From: Fasciola hepatica
Taxonomy: Eukaryota; Platyhelminthes; Trematoda; Plagiorchiida; Fasciolidae
Reading direction: 5' to 3'
DNA: 64,000 bases
Assembly: GCA_948099385.1 (NCBI GenBank)
Contig: CANUEZ040000183.1
Span: 2,170,001 to 2,234,000 of the forward strand
How positions within the stretch are numbered: the first letter of the stretch is position 1; every line of letters starts with the position of its first letter. The position numbers were made by a program, and so were the translations under genes. Of this stretch, positions 49,136 through 61,035 are shown piece after piece. A model generated the notes under the pieces. It ran no database searches. It was given only the letters and a program-made list of their open reading frames with translations, and was not told the DNA's origin.

Positions 49136-52100
49136 TTGGAAATATCTTCATAGGGAAACAAATTGACGGGCTTGATCGGTGGTTAATGTAGATCATTGGC
49201 TGTAGGTTCCACGCTGAACTCGAACAAAGAGTTCATGGTTTTGCATACGTCTTTTAAGTACATGCGATATTAAAGAACATGAAGAGTGATAAGGTCAATG
49301 GCACAGATGGGTTTTCACCAAGGGTGCAAATTAAATTTGCTCTCACTTTATCCTCAGTGATAACAAGTTTATACAGTCTACTTTTGTTCCGTGGAAATAC
49401 CCTGGGTTATGCTGGAGTAGCATCCATGATACGAGCGCATGGTGAATGCCCCGGAAGATATATCGTGCAATCTAGTACCGTGCACTTGTAGGTTCAAAAC
49501 CTTCTATTTCATAGAATGTCTTCTGAGATAAGAATAGTTGGTCCGATCAGATTGACTATCGTCATTTGAGTGTCCCATTGAATGTCACTATATAATGCAC
49601 TATTTTTTTAATCATTCTGTAGGATATATGAAGCCGCTAGTATTTGCGGTTGGGACTGTAAATGGTAATTCCGCTCACGGAATAAGAGTAAGACTCCCTC
49701 TGTGAGCAACCGAACGACTGAAATACGCATAAATTCCCGGACCAAAAGTAATGAACACCGAGACTGTCTGTATTTACGGTTCTATTGAACAGTAATCTAT
49801 CACTAAAAAAGTTAATAATAAAAAAACCAAACCGTGAGGTATTCCGTATGTGGTAGTCGTTTAAAGCACCTACCTTAATAAGACATGTCTTTCGGGGGAA
49901 GAATAATGAATGAAGTTGTACAACATACCGGAGAGGGGAATGAGACAGCACGCAGCTGTGTCCTACAATGGCAAAGGCACCGTCAATTACGATGCATCAA
50001 ACGAAGGCAGCCGCAGCTTTGTCAAGGAGCGTGAAAGACAACGATCATTTGTTTCCAGAATGCCAATGAACCAGGTCAACTGCAGTCAGAGGAAATATGC
50101 TCAACGTTAGTACATGGTAAGCGCGAGTAGGGCAAGGATTGCAGTGACACGCCGCTTAAAACAGGGACCAATCAACTGGGAGAGGTCAGATGCACACAAA
50201 TGAATAGCTCTTCTGTCCAACGTATATTACTAGTTTTAAAATGTCTATTTTTAAACATCAATGAATAAATTATTTCCTCTAATTATTGAGTTGTAATTCG
50301 TCATCTAAAACTTACAAGTGGTTCACCGCAAGGCATCTCTCGTCATGCTTCAAAGGAACGTGACGAAACATACATCATCCAAAGAGTCCAACAAATCCGA
50401 TTGGTAAGTTACACCATTTTCATCTTGGAATTAGTGGTGCTCTTCTTCATCTTAAATATAGACTTTTGGTGGGATGAGTCTAATCTGCCATTGGACACAA
50501 AAATAGTTTCCACAGTGCAACAGACATGACAAATTGACATCAGAGTACTGGTAAAGGGACTGACAAAACTATAGAGTGATCAGTAAATGAAAGAGGACCG
50601 TGAAACAACAGTTGCCAGAAACCTACTGAGAGGGATATATTATTAGCTGAGCACATAACGCTTTAGCACTACGAATGTGTCATAGATAGATGTTGAATAT
50701 ATCCTCAGTCTTACTATTAGGAGAGAATGATCCAAATCTACATCGTGTTTTCTGTTACGGTAGGTGATCATCACTGAGCCCCATCCCGCCCTGTGCCCAC
50801 ATAGAGACTCATGCAATCTCCACAGTGATGCGTCAGTCCTGCTTTTCGAAGAACATTGTGATATTTTCATCTTATGATGTGTCGAAGTAAATTACGGTAG
50901 ATCAAGGTCATAACCGCATTGTGTGATCAAACAATCACCGCTTTACATAGTGGCGAGCATAGACAACGCTGAATGAACGCACTCCATTGTGTGCCTCATC
51001 GACCTCGTTCACATAAGCGGAGTAGTCGCAACGGTCAACTTTAGGCCATCGCATACAATGCTTAAGCACAATTGGTTTCCTGGCCATACGGACTCACATC
51101 TTCCAGTGCACAAACTCATCCAAGGACTGGGTTCACCCAGCTATCCTCAAGACTGTTTCACTGATGTCTGTGTTTTGTAGTCAGCTCGAACAAGCACACG
51201 CGCATTCCTGCGCTCACAAATACACAGACTGAATCTATCCCGAAAAATAAATTTACCAAAGCCCAATGATATTAGACTCGAATAAGAATAAGACGTAGTT
51301 AAGTATGAGATGGACAGTCGTGTTGTGTTGGTGTAATTTCTGTAGTGGTGTCAACCGTGGAATAATCCGTTTATCCAGTTTGGGCCGAATCCACGTTGAT
51401 GAATGAACCGTTCTGACACTACACATGTGTAACATATCAACCCGAAAATCAAAAATAGATGTGCTGTCTGTGCGTGTATGTCGCAAATGTGCCTAGACTC
51501 CAAAAACATGTGAACATCACAAGTAAAAAGGAAAGGCAGTTATGCCATCGGATGGCCAAACACATTCCAGGGTGGCTTTAGAAGACAATGAACAGCTAAT
51601 TCGTCACGACGTATCATCACACGAGCAAAGGTCATTCTAATCAGTAATGGCTCAACACCTACATATAAATGTACTGTCGAGAATGATGCATGAGGGTGTC
51701 CCATAATCACGTGCTCAAACACAACGTGTTTAATGCAGAGCTACATAATTTTATATGTACCTTAAATAGCAAGTAGTGGCGAATTTTTATGACAGTTTTA
51801 CTTTGCTAGCTCAAAATTCAGACTCAACCATATTCTTGCTACTATCAGAAGGCCTCAACTCTAACGGAATACAAGCTTCTGAAGGAAAACGAAACAACAA
51901 TATTTAACACTGAATTAAAACAAACGTTACTCAGAACACAGTGTTTACACATGGTATTAAACATTCGGTCTGCGTTTACTCTTTAGGATTTACTATTACA
52001 TTTAAATCTGGAGCTGGAGCTCGAAGTTGCGCATACGTTTACAAACCTCATAGGGAATAATTAGCAGACAAATAGTTTTGCATGACTTTATTTACACACC

Positions 52101-52839
52101 TATCGTGAATGAATTCTTGAAGCGTCATCCTGAAAAACTAAGACTTACTCAGGTAACTTTCTTCTGTTGAATTCAGGAACGTTTCCAGTCATAGCGGTGA
52201 AAACATCAAACTGTAGTCCAAAAACAGAACCGAATGTGTTTTATCCCGATCCAAGCAGTGGTGTTGGTTGGTATGATATATAGACTTTCGGAGATGCAAT
52301 TTTGGGGGGGGAATTTGTTGCACCAATTGACATGTTTCTGAGCCTTATAAGGCTCATACCAAGCAGTCAAGGGAGAAATGAACCCATCGCTAAAATGACA
52401 GGGCTCGTCAATTGAATCCCTTGATGAAATCAACACGTTCCCTCATTTGTTGGGCTTGCAGTGCAGTGTTCGTATCGAGTGAGATTAGCCACATTGTGAG
52501 ATATCACCACCTCATGTCCACAAGGGAGGGAGACAGTCTGAGAACATTCTTGATCTGAATTAGAGACAGGGATTTCCGGCCCTATTTGATTGTCTCGTTC
52601 ATTCGATTTGTTAGGTCTTCTAACTCTCAAATAAGTACTCTGAGTAGTTTTTCTGTGATGTATCCGATAATTTATCCTCCTATTCGCGTCAAAACACTGA
52701 GCAAGATATGGCAGAATAATTCAAAAGTGGGTACCGAGAAAGTTCAGTTTCAGCGGATCATCGCATTGCTATCGTGATATTGCTATTAACCGATGGCCTA
52801 ATATACCTTAAATAGGTCACGAAGCTTGAAATTTATGCT

Positions 52840-52883
<44 letters not shown>

Positions 52884-53798
52884 TAGTTCAAACTGATAAA
52901 CTTCTGGTCAGTCCATCAATGCAATGCCCTTACTGGAATTCGACGAGATTCTGTCTTCCCTGTGAATATCGTGTTACTATCAGCAAGAAATAGACTGTCA
53001 TTCTAGGATCGTAGAAAATAACTCGTGGAAAATAACAAACAAATTCGTAGCCTTAAACGAACAAAGTTGAATCATTTGCTTGGTATGTTAATCCCTTAGT
53101 TCGTTCGCTGCGAAGCTTTTCTCAGCATCCCTAAAGGAAAGTGATGAGATATACAGTTAAGTTCACATTATCCAACATATCGGGCTACTTCTAACGTCCT
53201 AAGAATTTTGGTGGAATGCAGCCAAATCATGAACGTCTGTTGGTGTAGGAACAGACTAATGGAGGGATAGCTTTGTGAATGTCTATCGTTGAGAGTGGTT
53301 GTGACCACAACCACGTGGGAACCATTTGTGACTGCTGAACAGTGCTCAGCAAAGTTCGGCCTCCTCAGTATGTACCCTGTATTTTGCTCAAAACTCACAT
53401 GTAGAATGCAAGTCATAATAAATAGTTCCCAGAGAAACTTGTTCCCACGTTTTTGAGGTCAGTAACTAATAACACATGCTGGTCTGCTTGACCGTCTAAT
53501 CGGATTAACTGTGAGTTGTCCCTGAATCATTCCGGCACGTCCATGGTCCCTGTAGACAACCCTGTAGACGACCCAGTTTGCCGTTCTTTATTTGGTAGTC
53601 TGGGCACTGTAAATTCGGTCTTAGGGTGTTGCTCATTTTCCTAGAATCACAACGTTTGCGATTAGTCCATGTTTATCTTTCTCGCTGTTCGGATTTCGTT
53701 GCTGTTGACATTCGCACTATGGATGCACCACACTCTGCCTTCGGTGTGACTTGGAGCGATCTTCTCACCTGGCTGACTTATCGAACACACGTTGACGT
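49136..53798. other. Unassigned intergenic or intronic DNA
   Basis: Short ORFs such as 49637-49951, 49910-50110, 50643-50870, 51253-51486 and 53168-53416 are within chance length and lack motifs or splice support. A G-run occurs near 52303 and an AT microsatellite at 52842-52880. Confidence 0.4.
52842..52880. repeat. (AT)n microsatellite
   Basis: About 39 bases of uninterrupted AT alternation. Confidence 0.97.
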
Positions 53799-53824
53799 CA
53801 CACACACACGCACACACACACACA
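53799..53824. repeat. (CA)n microsatellite
   Basis: About 13 CA units with one CG interruption, inside an area with more CpG than its surroundings. Confidence 0.95.
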
Positions 53825-54961
53825 ACTGACCTGAAGAGCAACCGTAACTCTGTCCTCTGCTATGGTTCTTTTGTGCGCACCCGACTTCCCTCATTTGATT
53901 GGATCCCGATTTGAGCAACATGTCACAGTAAAATTCTACCATGACATTTCACATGGCGCATCGATTTTCCGATGCACTCCGAACCGATCTTGGTTCTGAC
54001 ACAATAATGTCACAATAATCTCCGTGAAATTCACACGGATTACGTGTCAACCCTGAACACATTTCGTTTGACTGACGGTGACCAAGCTACTGGAATTTCG
54101 GACACAGGCGGGCGCTGTTTTCTACACTCCGTGACACAGCAGTGGCTGTTTTTCGCTTACCGTAATTGTGCCGTTGCAGGCAAACCCTTTGGACACAGCT
54201 GAGCGTTGTCTTACTTGTCCCTAATATGATGGGCAAACTTCATTCATTGTTCTTCCATTGAAAGAGACATCTTTCAAAAAAGGCCTTGAAAGACTACCGT
54301 ATCCGAGATACCCCACAAGTTGAGCTTTTAATAGATTCGTCACTTTAGTGATTCTTTATTGTTTTATAGAACCGTATATCCGACAGTTTCGGTGTTCATT
54401 GAACTTGGTCTAGGGCTTTACGCGTATCTCAGCCGTTCGATCACCGACTGAAGGGCGATCTCAATTCCGCGGGCGGAATTAACAATGATGCCAGTTGCTT
54501 ACATCACCCTAAGCAGAATAGAATTGAATAGGTTCATAAAATAAATACTTTGAGTCCCTCAAACTCGAATTTCTCTTAGGAAAGTGAACATTATGTAGGG
54601 TAAAATACCTCTGCATACACCTAAATACTTTAAAATGCAGACAGCCGTAGACATCTGAATTCCGTTGTCAACATATCTTACAATATAGCAACCACTGACA
54701 ATGAGAGATGTGGTTTTACTTCTGCACCCAAGCAATCCCGATTTGAATGATATATAATGTATTCTTAGTATTGGAGAGATGAGTTTACTGCATTTTACAT
54801 ACTGGACTTCAAAAGCGACTAATGGGACTTAAGATAAACAGTTATTTCACACCTATGCTTATGAAATCCATGTCAAAATTGACCGAAGGGATCATTGGGA
54901 ATAGAGGCAAGTCAGCATTGTGAACTTCGAACAAGATGGACTATGTCAGCAAGAGTCGGTG
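53825..54961. other. Unassigned DNA, relatively CpG-rich at first
   Basis: The stretch to about 54240 has more CG dinucleotides than most of the window, then returns to AT-rich sequence. I see no frame, promoter motif or repeat I can name. Confidence 0.35.
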
Positions 54962-55014
54962 TTAGGCAAGTGACTTAGAGAGCTTGCTTCCATATCGGTG
55001 GTCATAGGTTCGAA
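54962..55014 (+). mobile_element. tRNA-like SINE head, third type
   Basis: A-box-like GTGACTTAGAGAGC and B-box-like GGTTCGAATTTCG (about 55007) are spaced as in a tRNA gene. It lacks a full cloverleaf and is followed by about 200 bases that may be its body. Confidence 0.45.
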
Positions 55015-58000
55015 TTTCGTCAAAGTCAGTCACTTTAGTGGTAGTCCATTGTTTTCCAACCCACTACCACACCTGGCCCTTTCTGATAGTACGTGGTTTT
55101 CCACTCCAAGTATAAAGGTCTGGTTAACGGCTATCCCTAATAGTGCGGTGGAATGAAGCAGCTATGGGGCACACCCCTTTCACTGCGATCGTGCTCAAAC
55201 ATGTAATAAGAGAGTGCTCATTGTCGTCCTAATTCTGGTTCACATTATCTCGTGTGTGCGGGTCAATAACATATCACATAATGCGAGTAATCACAACACT
55301 GTTCTATACGAGAAAAAAATTACCATCAATGAGGCAAAGCGTTGTCTTTGGAAAACTTAAGATTATTTGACACAAGTAGCGTTTCCCAAGACGAAATCAC
55401 AACAAATATTTTCTATCACATTGGTCTCTTAGACTGAAGTCAAACCGGAATGATTCGTATCTGCTGGCCACGAATGGGACGGGTTCGTAAACTTAAAGTT
55501 CAGTTCTATGGTGGAACATTATATAAAGAGGAAGAACTGATTCTAAAAGTAATGGTGTACGGTGAACTCTAACTATGGCTGTATATCAGTCCCACTTATG
55601 GTTAGAATAGAAAAGCAAGCATTGTCCCCGGATTCTGTTGGGATATATCAGTGAATGCGTCCGGGTGGCAGAACTGGTAGTCTACTGCAGATGGTACAAA
55701 CATAATAACCCAAAACAAAAAGCTCAAAACCAACAGGATAAGAAGGAACGGAAAAGCTCATTTGCACTTCGAAAGCTGTTTGTCCACGTACATGTATATT
55801 CTGTTTAACACCGTCCTTTTTGTCCACGGGACTTCACATTTTCTTTCGTTCCGAAGTCAATAACTCTAGTAGTTGGCTCGTCCACTTATGAGCAATGTAT
55901 AACACTCCGCTGCATAATTTGTTTTTATAATTTTGCTTCCTATCCATCGTGATCCAAAGGAGAAATGTCCAAAATATTCGTAGTTTAACTAATGCAACGA
56001 ACGAGGTAATAGTTTACCTTCCAAAAGTTTACTACCTGCATCAATAATAACTTGAAAATGGCTCCGACACACCCGTTTTTAATACGCATTACGATACATA
56101 ACCATCAAGTCACTGTTATGACTCAACCACTCGAGATGAATCATTCAATACGCAGTGGTGTCCCGTCTAGACCCGAAGACAAGGCTGTGAAGTCAATGCT
56201 GAGAACGACTCGATAGCCAACAGCCGACTAGTGTTAACTGGATTTGGACACCGAAGTGATCAATTAACACTGGAATATTTTAGTGCCCAAGCGGTCTCCT
56301 ATGATCTCCAGAATACACAACTTTCAACAATTAGTGTAATGGAGTGGAACATCAAAATACCTTCAACATGACTCTTCAATAGAATTTTTCCCCGCGAAAT
56401 CAAATAAACGTTTCAGGACTAGAGTTGTGGGCTTAACTTTCGGAGATACGGTGTGGTGCAAATTCGTCTGCTTATGTTTTCCCCCACATGAATAAATACG
56501 GCAATTCATGATACAACGATTCCAAGAAAAGCAACTCTCTGTTCAACGTTCAAGGGTAAGTAGACATGTGTCCTGGATGCATCCAATATATTCACCACAA
56601 TTATTGCAATGTTTTTTGCTCTAACTATTGATGTGAGAACATCATCTAGAGAGAATCAAAAGAAAAAGGACATTTTTTGGTTGAAACGGAAGTTGGCAAT
56701 ATTGGTAACAATGAACATGTAAAATCATTGTTTGAGAGGTGGTACTGAAATCATATGAAGCAACACTTTGTGACAAACAGGTTCGTTAGTAGAGCTTAGC
56801 AATTGTAATCGAAATTCACTTGGTGATTCTATAAGCCCCTCGAGAATGACAAAAAGCGTGAAACAGTTGTAGAATGCTTTTAGGAATTTCAAAGATTAAG
56901 TGCTGATATTTCATGACGTATCGCTCCGTTACCAACACGAATTTTCTACCACTCATTCTAATTAGGTACTCAAACACTAGCTTCTTGTGGTGGCATCTCT
57001 CGAAAGTACAACCCAGTAAACCACCCGATCGCTGTGCAGATGAATAATCACCCGAGATGTCCCCACTTCTCTAAAATTTGCGGATCATATTAGATGCTTC
57101 GTACAGAGCCGGAAGTTATTCCAGTGAGGGTGCAAGAATCCGGACCACTCGACGAACAACGCTAGCGTCAGCAGCATAAGGTGTTCAATGTAGTAATATC
57201 GAAATGATCGAACAGAAAGGGTTACATAACCGAGTAGTTGGTCATATTTTGATGGTTTTTGAAGCAGCCAGCATCTGGTGAAAAGTACTATGATACCATC
57301 TGAAGCGACAAGAACCCATCGTCAGCCGTCACTGGATATTTTCGGATGATATAACATCCATTCGACGTGAGCACTGTGTCAAGTAGTATCATGTTGATGA
57401 GGTTTGCGAAGATCGTTGCTACACCTCTATAGAACCTCCATTATATCATCAGAAAGTTCCGTATACTAGATAGTCTCTATGTTGCCAAAGTATTTTGAAG
57501 TCCTATTTTGTTTTCATATTTTTTCTGGAAATGAACACTGGTTTGCCATAATATACACCATGCTGAAATGCATTGGGGTCTACTTGGATATAAACCGTGC
57601 CATGTTGTCTCATCAGCATTCGTTTAAAACTTTCATCCGAGAAGTATATACCAGTCTACCTTTGGATCACGCTTTTGGCTTGGGAGCGTACAGTCCACTT
57701 TGTGGAGTTCGCTATTTCTTCTTTCGATTATATGTTCATCATTGTGCTGTATGCACCCGACGTGTGATCTGGACTGAAGTATGGTGGGCCCATTGTTTAC
57801 TCATTTACTACAACGAGCATGACAAAACTGGGAACTCTGCAGGAAGGCATGACCAAACTTTTTGTTGGACTACTACTCAGATTACCGGATAGTTTTCAGT
57901 GGAATGGTGGAAAGTTCCAGTTGATCTGATGTTCACCAGACCTATTATCCGCGCGACTGCGAACAGGATCTAAGTGGAGAGCTTCCGTGATCACTGTCGC

Positions 58001-60956
58001 ACGCGAGGTCACTCGCTAATACTAGGGAAACAAATGTTAACGGGCTTAACATTAGTGTACCTTCTAGTTTAGAGAGTCATTAATCTATGCAACGCGCTCA
58101 GAGATGAAGTAGTGGACGAGCCTTACCACTAAGTTTTCGTGCGACTACTTGAAATTTCTTTGAGGAGGTAGTGGTTGGAGAGTCACATCTGAGTCCATGC
58201 TGCTGGTCTGTGATGATCAGAATGACACAGAGAGATGTCCTGTGCCTATGAGGTGACAAATGAAGAACGAATTAATAGCAAGACTTATTTCCTCAAACTT
58301 ACATCTGTGGATCAGCTTCTAGCAGGAAACAGACAATAGGTCTTCAAAAGTCAGAATACAATTTATCACTCAAGCTTTCTCATTTAATTTTATCAGTCAG
58401 TTCACTTGTTGGTTTATGATAAGATGTACCTGATGAAACTTTCCAAATTCATAATAGTCCCAGGATGCAATCCCAATTACTTGACTGTTTCTTGTGCACG
58501 AGTGAATCACGTGATCTATATCGCCTGTAACACAACGGGATTATCACACGAGTACACACACACACACATACTGCTGTATGTTGATACTGCGGGGAATGTA
58601 CTTGCAGTGATTTTTGATATCTGCATGGTATACTCAAAGACAGACGTCGGCTGTGCACCAGTTTGTTTCTTTCGGACAACAGATGTGATCTTTGTTTACG
58701 CGAACCTTGATTGTAAACATGTACGGTACCTTACAAAGTGTGAACTGATGATGCTTTATTTATTTAACTTCAGCTACCCATTTGCGAAACTGATGTATCT
58801 AAACACCAAACATTTCGATTCACTTGGTTACTCAAATTTAGTGCTATGAGACTCGTGCCTACTCTTGTTCAGTTTGTTCAGTGATGAACACCTATTTTCT
58901 GACCTTGCTTGATATGCGTGGTGTTCTAATCAAAAAGAGGCTAAATCTGATTTATTGGCAAACTAAAAATCTGATGCGTTAATAAAATAAACGAGATTAC
59001 TAGAATCGGGTTCATCCCCGGATGTAATCCCAATCAGAATTGCCCGATGGGACTAACGTCTTTCGAACTGAGACCGTCAGAAATTCCAGTTATCTGAGTT
59101 TGCTGGCAAACAACCTCCAGTGGGAAAGAAACGTTCGAGCAACGAATATCTCGGACCGCCTTTGATTTATCCTCACCGACAAGAGTATCGGTATAATGGA
59201 AATTTGAATGAACTTGTAGTTTATTGAATTATACTGCTAATGGTCGTACAGCTTATAGAAACTTGTTACGTCACTTACACTTGCCACGTAACGGCTAATA
59301 AGAACAATGACATTCCAGAAAGAACATTATATAATAAATTAAACGAATCTGTCCATTCGTTTATAGGGTCGATCCACTTACTCGTGAGAATGTGAACCGC
59401 AGATGTAGAAAGTAAATGATATTAGATGGCCTGATAATTTCTTTCAAAATAAGGGAACACGGTTCTATTGTTGATGAACAAATAAAGGCAAATGGACGTC
59501 CAACTGAACATCTCCAAATGTACGGCAAAAACTGTCGGTGCGACTCGTGTCAAACAGTACGACCGAATGTCAAGTAGTCCCGGTTGGGGGAATTGACCCG
59601 TAACACGTTGGGAGCTGATTGGGTGTGCCAGGTGTGTGCGTGCGGTGGAATGGTCGTAGGGCCAACGGTTTAGTCTGTGTGTGTGCTTCTTTTCCAGTGG
59701 TCCCGTGTGAACAGTGATCACTGGTGCGAGTTCAAGTGTGGTACTCTGGGTCATCGTGATATGGAGGAAACCGTGATGAATGAACGTCGGTCCGTGTGTC
59801 TCATACAGAGAGCGGTCTTGAGTGTGCGTGCATGTCACCCCATGACTCCATACCGAGACAACAAACATGTGGTCACATGAGCGTGCTTGTGTCAATGATC
59901 ACGGAGCCGAAATCGATAATCGTGCGGTGCGCGTGATGGCGTGTGAGGACAACACATGATGGGAGCAGTGCCGTGCGTGAATGTGCGTGAGTGTATGAAC
60001 CGTTAGGAAATGATCCCTCGACGTACGTACGTGTAATGCGCTTGCGTCCGGCACGAACTGTGGCCGAACCATGTGGAGAAGCTGGACCGGGGAAGTTGTT
60101 CTATTCGCCTTGTTGATAGCAGACAATTACGGAATGTACAAATATTATTTTCTGGTTATTCATATGTCAATCCGGCTTCATTCTCAGTGAACTATTTAAG
60201 TTTTTCACGTATGGAGCTTCTGCAAGGCAGCTGTGACACTACTAGTGCTACCATGCTCTTCTACGTGCATTAATTTCACCTCAGTGGTCTAATTTAGAAA
60301 AAGCAATAAATTATTGCACTGAAATTGAAAACTAATTCTCTACCTTGGTTAAATCGGGTCTGTTATGGGGCCAATGTGGCAATGAAGCACTCGAAGTGTG
60401 CATGAGTGTCCTACTCTACCTGAACTTACAATTAATAGATATGTCCGTGGGTATACGATAACTATCCTCGTGCGAGGAAAATACCGCACACTACCGACAA
60501 CAAAGTAGCCTTCCGAGAAAAGCCTCTTTTCTGACTAGCTGCAAACATTTATTTTTTTATCCCAGAATCTCATTGATAACATAATCCCAGCAAGGTTGAT
60601 CGTGATTTATTGCAGTCCATATGAATCGGCGTGATGAGTTTCAGAACCTCGAAGACTTTGGACTGATTTGCCTTGTGAAAGTTTTATCCGATGTCACAGT
60701 TTTCTGAGCCGCAAAATCTTAGTATAAACAACGGAAGATCAACCTATGGCAGAATCTAATAAAACATAGTAGCCAAGCTCGGTCTGCAGGTTATTTATAA
60801 ACGAATGCTGTCTCTGCACCCAGGTACCTACTCAGAAGTCATCCATCACAGGAGTCGACCACTGTCGGAAACGGGTTGTTACCATTCAATACTACTGAAG
60901 GAAGGGTGCTATATTATGTAGTTCAACAAACTCTTCGATAAATTGTTGCAAGTCAG
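55015..60956. other. Unassigned DNA with chance-level ORFs
   Basis: Open frames of 137 (57479-57892), 147 (58406-58849) and 157 codons (59422-59895, minus) occur. None has a recognisable motif, and lengths near 150 codons are expected about once by chance in a window of this size and composition. A CA run is at 58554-58569, and about 59630-60060 is strikingly G/T-biased on the plus strand. Confidence 0.4.
58554..58569. repeat. Short (CA)n run
   Basis: Eight CA units. Confidence 0.9.
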
Positions 60957-61035
60957 CCCATATAGCCTTGTGGTCAAGGTGCTCAACTCGCGGTCGTTCG
61001 GCCCGGATCCGAGTCCTAGTGGGGGCCCGGGAGAT
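60957..61035 (+). mobile_element. tRNA-like SINE head, fourth type
   Basis: TAGCCTTGTGGTCAAGGTGC resembles an A box with D-loop, and GGATCCGAGTCC resembles a B box (GGTTCGAATCC), at tRNA-like spacing, followed by GGGGGCCCGGGAG. A tRNA-derived retroposon is more likely than a functional tRNA because paired arms are incomplete. Confidence 0.45.

Noticed and set aside
57479..57892. 137-codon plus ORF as a gene
   Set aside because: Length is chance-level for about 128 kb of both-strand sequence at this composition, with no motif, splice signal or recognisable family.
58406..58849. 147-codon plus ORF as a gene
   Set aside because: Same argument; it also runs through a CA repeat.
59422..59895. 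157-codon minus ORF as a gene
   Set aside because: Lies in the G/T-biased block where stop codons are depleted on that strand; His/Thr-rich low-complexity translation.
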